Source of the DNA: Candidatus Kuenenia stuttgartensis
GTDB lineage: Bacteria; Bacteroidota; Bacteroidia; Flavobacteriales_D; Crocinitomicaceae
DNA length: 6,178 bases
Assembly (NCBI GenBank): GCA_943326025.2
Contig: CALPRR020000149.1
Span: 1-6,178, forward strand
Reading direction: 5' to 3'
Shown here: positions 6,177 through 6,178 of the stretch, piece after piece
How the letters are laid out: the number at the start of each line of letters is the position of its first letter
Position numbering within the stretch: position 1 is the first letter of the stretch
The notes under the pieces: model-generated
The model's input: only the letters and a program-made list of their open reading frames with translations
The model's database searches: none
Told to the model about the DNA's origin: nothing
Made by a program: the position numbers and the translations under genes

Positions 6177-6178
6177 AA

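Overview
This 6.2 kb window is AT-rich and fully packed with genes, and every supportable gene lies on the minus strand, so transcription runs from high to low coordinates. It looks like chromosomal core DNA of a member of the Bacteroidota, probably a flavobacterium-like lineage. Four things suggest this: the low GC content; the near absence of Shine-Dalgarno sequences before start codons; a TAnnTTTG-type promoter element directly before guaA; and a secreted protein that combines three LysM domains with a periplasmic-binding-protein-like domain, an architecture I associate with this phylum. The taxonomic call is an inference from these traits, not from a marker gene search.

Layout in order of transcription. 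(1) 6176-5127: C-terminal part of SbcC, the ATPase/coiled-coil subunit of the SbcCD nuclease; its 5' end lies outside the window. (2) 5114-4419: a sirtuin (NAD-dependent protein deacylase, CobB/SIRT5-like) starting 12 nt after the sbcC stop. (3) 4358-3627: a membrane-anchored SIMPL-domain (DUF541) protein. (4) A 104-nt intergenic region with the only convincing promoter in the window and a weak AT-rich hairpin. (5) 3522-1990: guaA, GMP synthase. (6) 1948-173: the secreted LysM x3 / PBP1-like protein. (7) 189 to the left edge: the first 63 codons of hemF (aerobic coproporphyrinogen III oxidase), which overlaps the end of the LysM gene by 17 nt.

The genes fall into two probable transcription units: sbcC-sirtuin-(SIMPL) upstream, and guaA-LysM/PBP1-hemF downstream, driven by the promoter at 3527-3555. 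They join housekeeping functions (double-strand end processing, NAD-dependent deacylation, GMP synthesis, heme synthesis) with two less understood envelope proteins. No RNA gene, mobile element, CRISPR array or obvious defence system is visible, and no stretch longer than 300 bases lacks a gene. The points most worth a second look are the LysM/PBP1 protein as a possible envelope regulator rather than a transport receptor, the sirtuin that lacks the usual four zinc-binding cysteines, the almost leaderless guaA promoter, and the tight coupling of hemF to the LysM gene. I do not see strong evidence for an undescribed multi-gene system.
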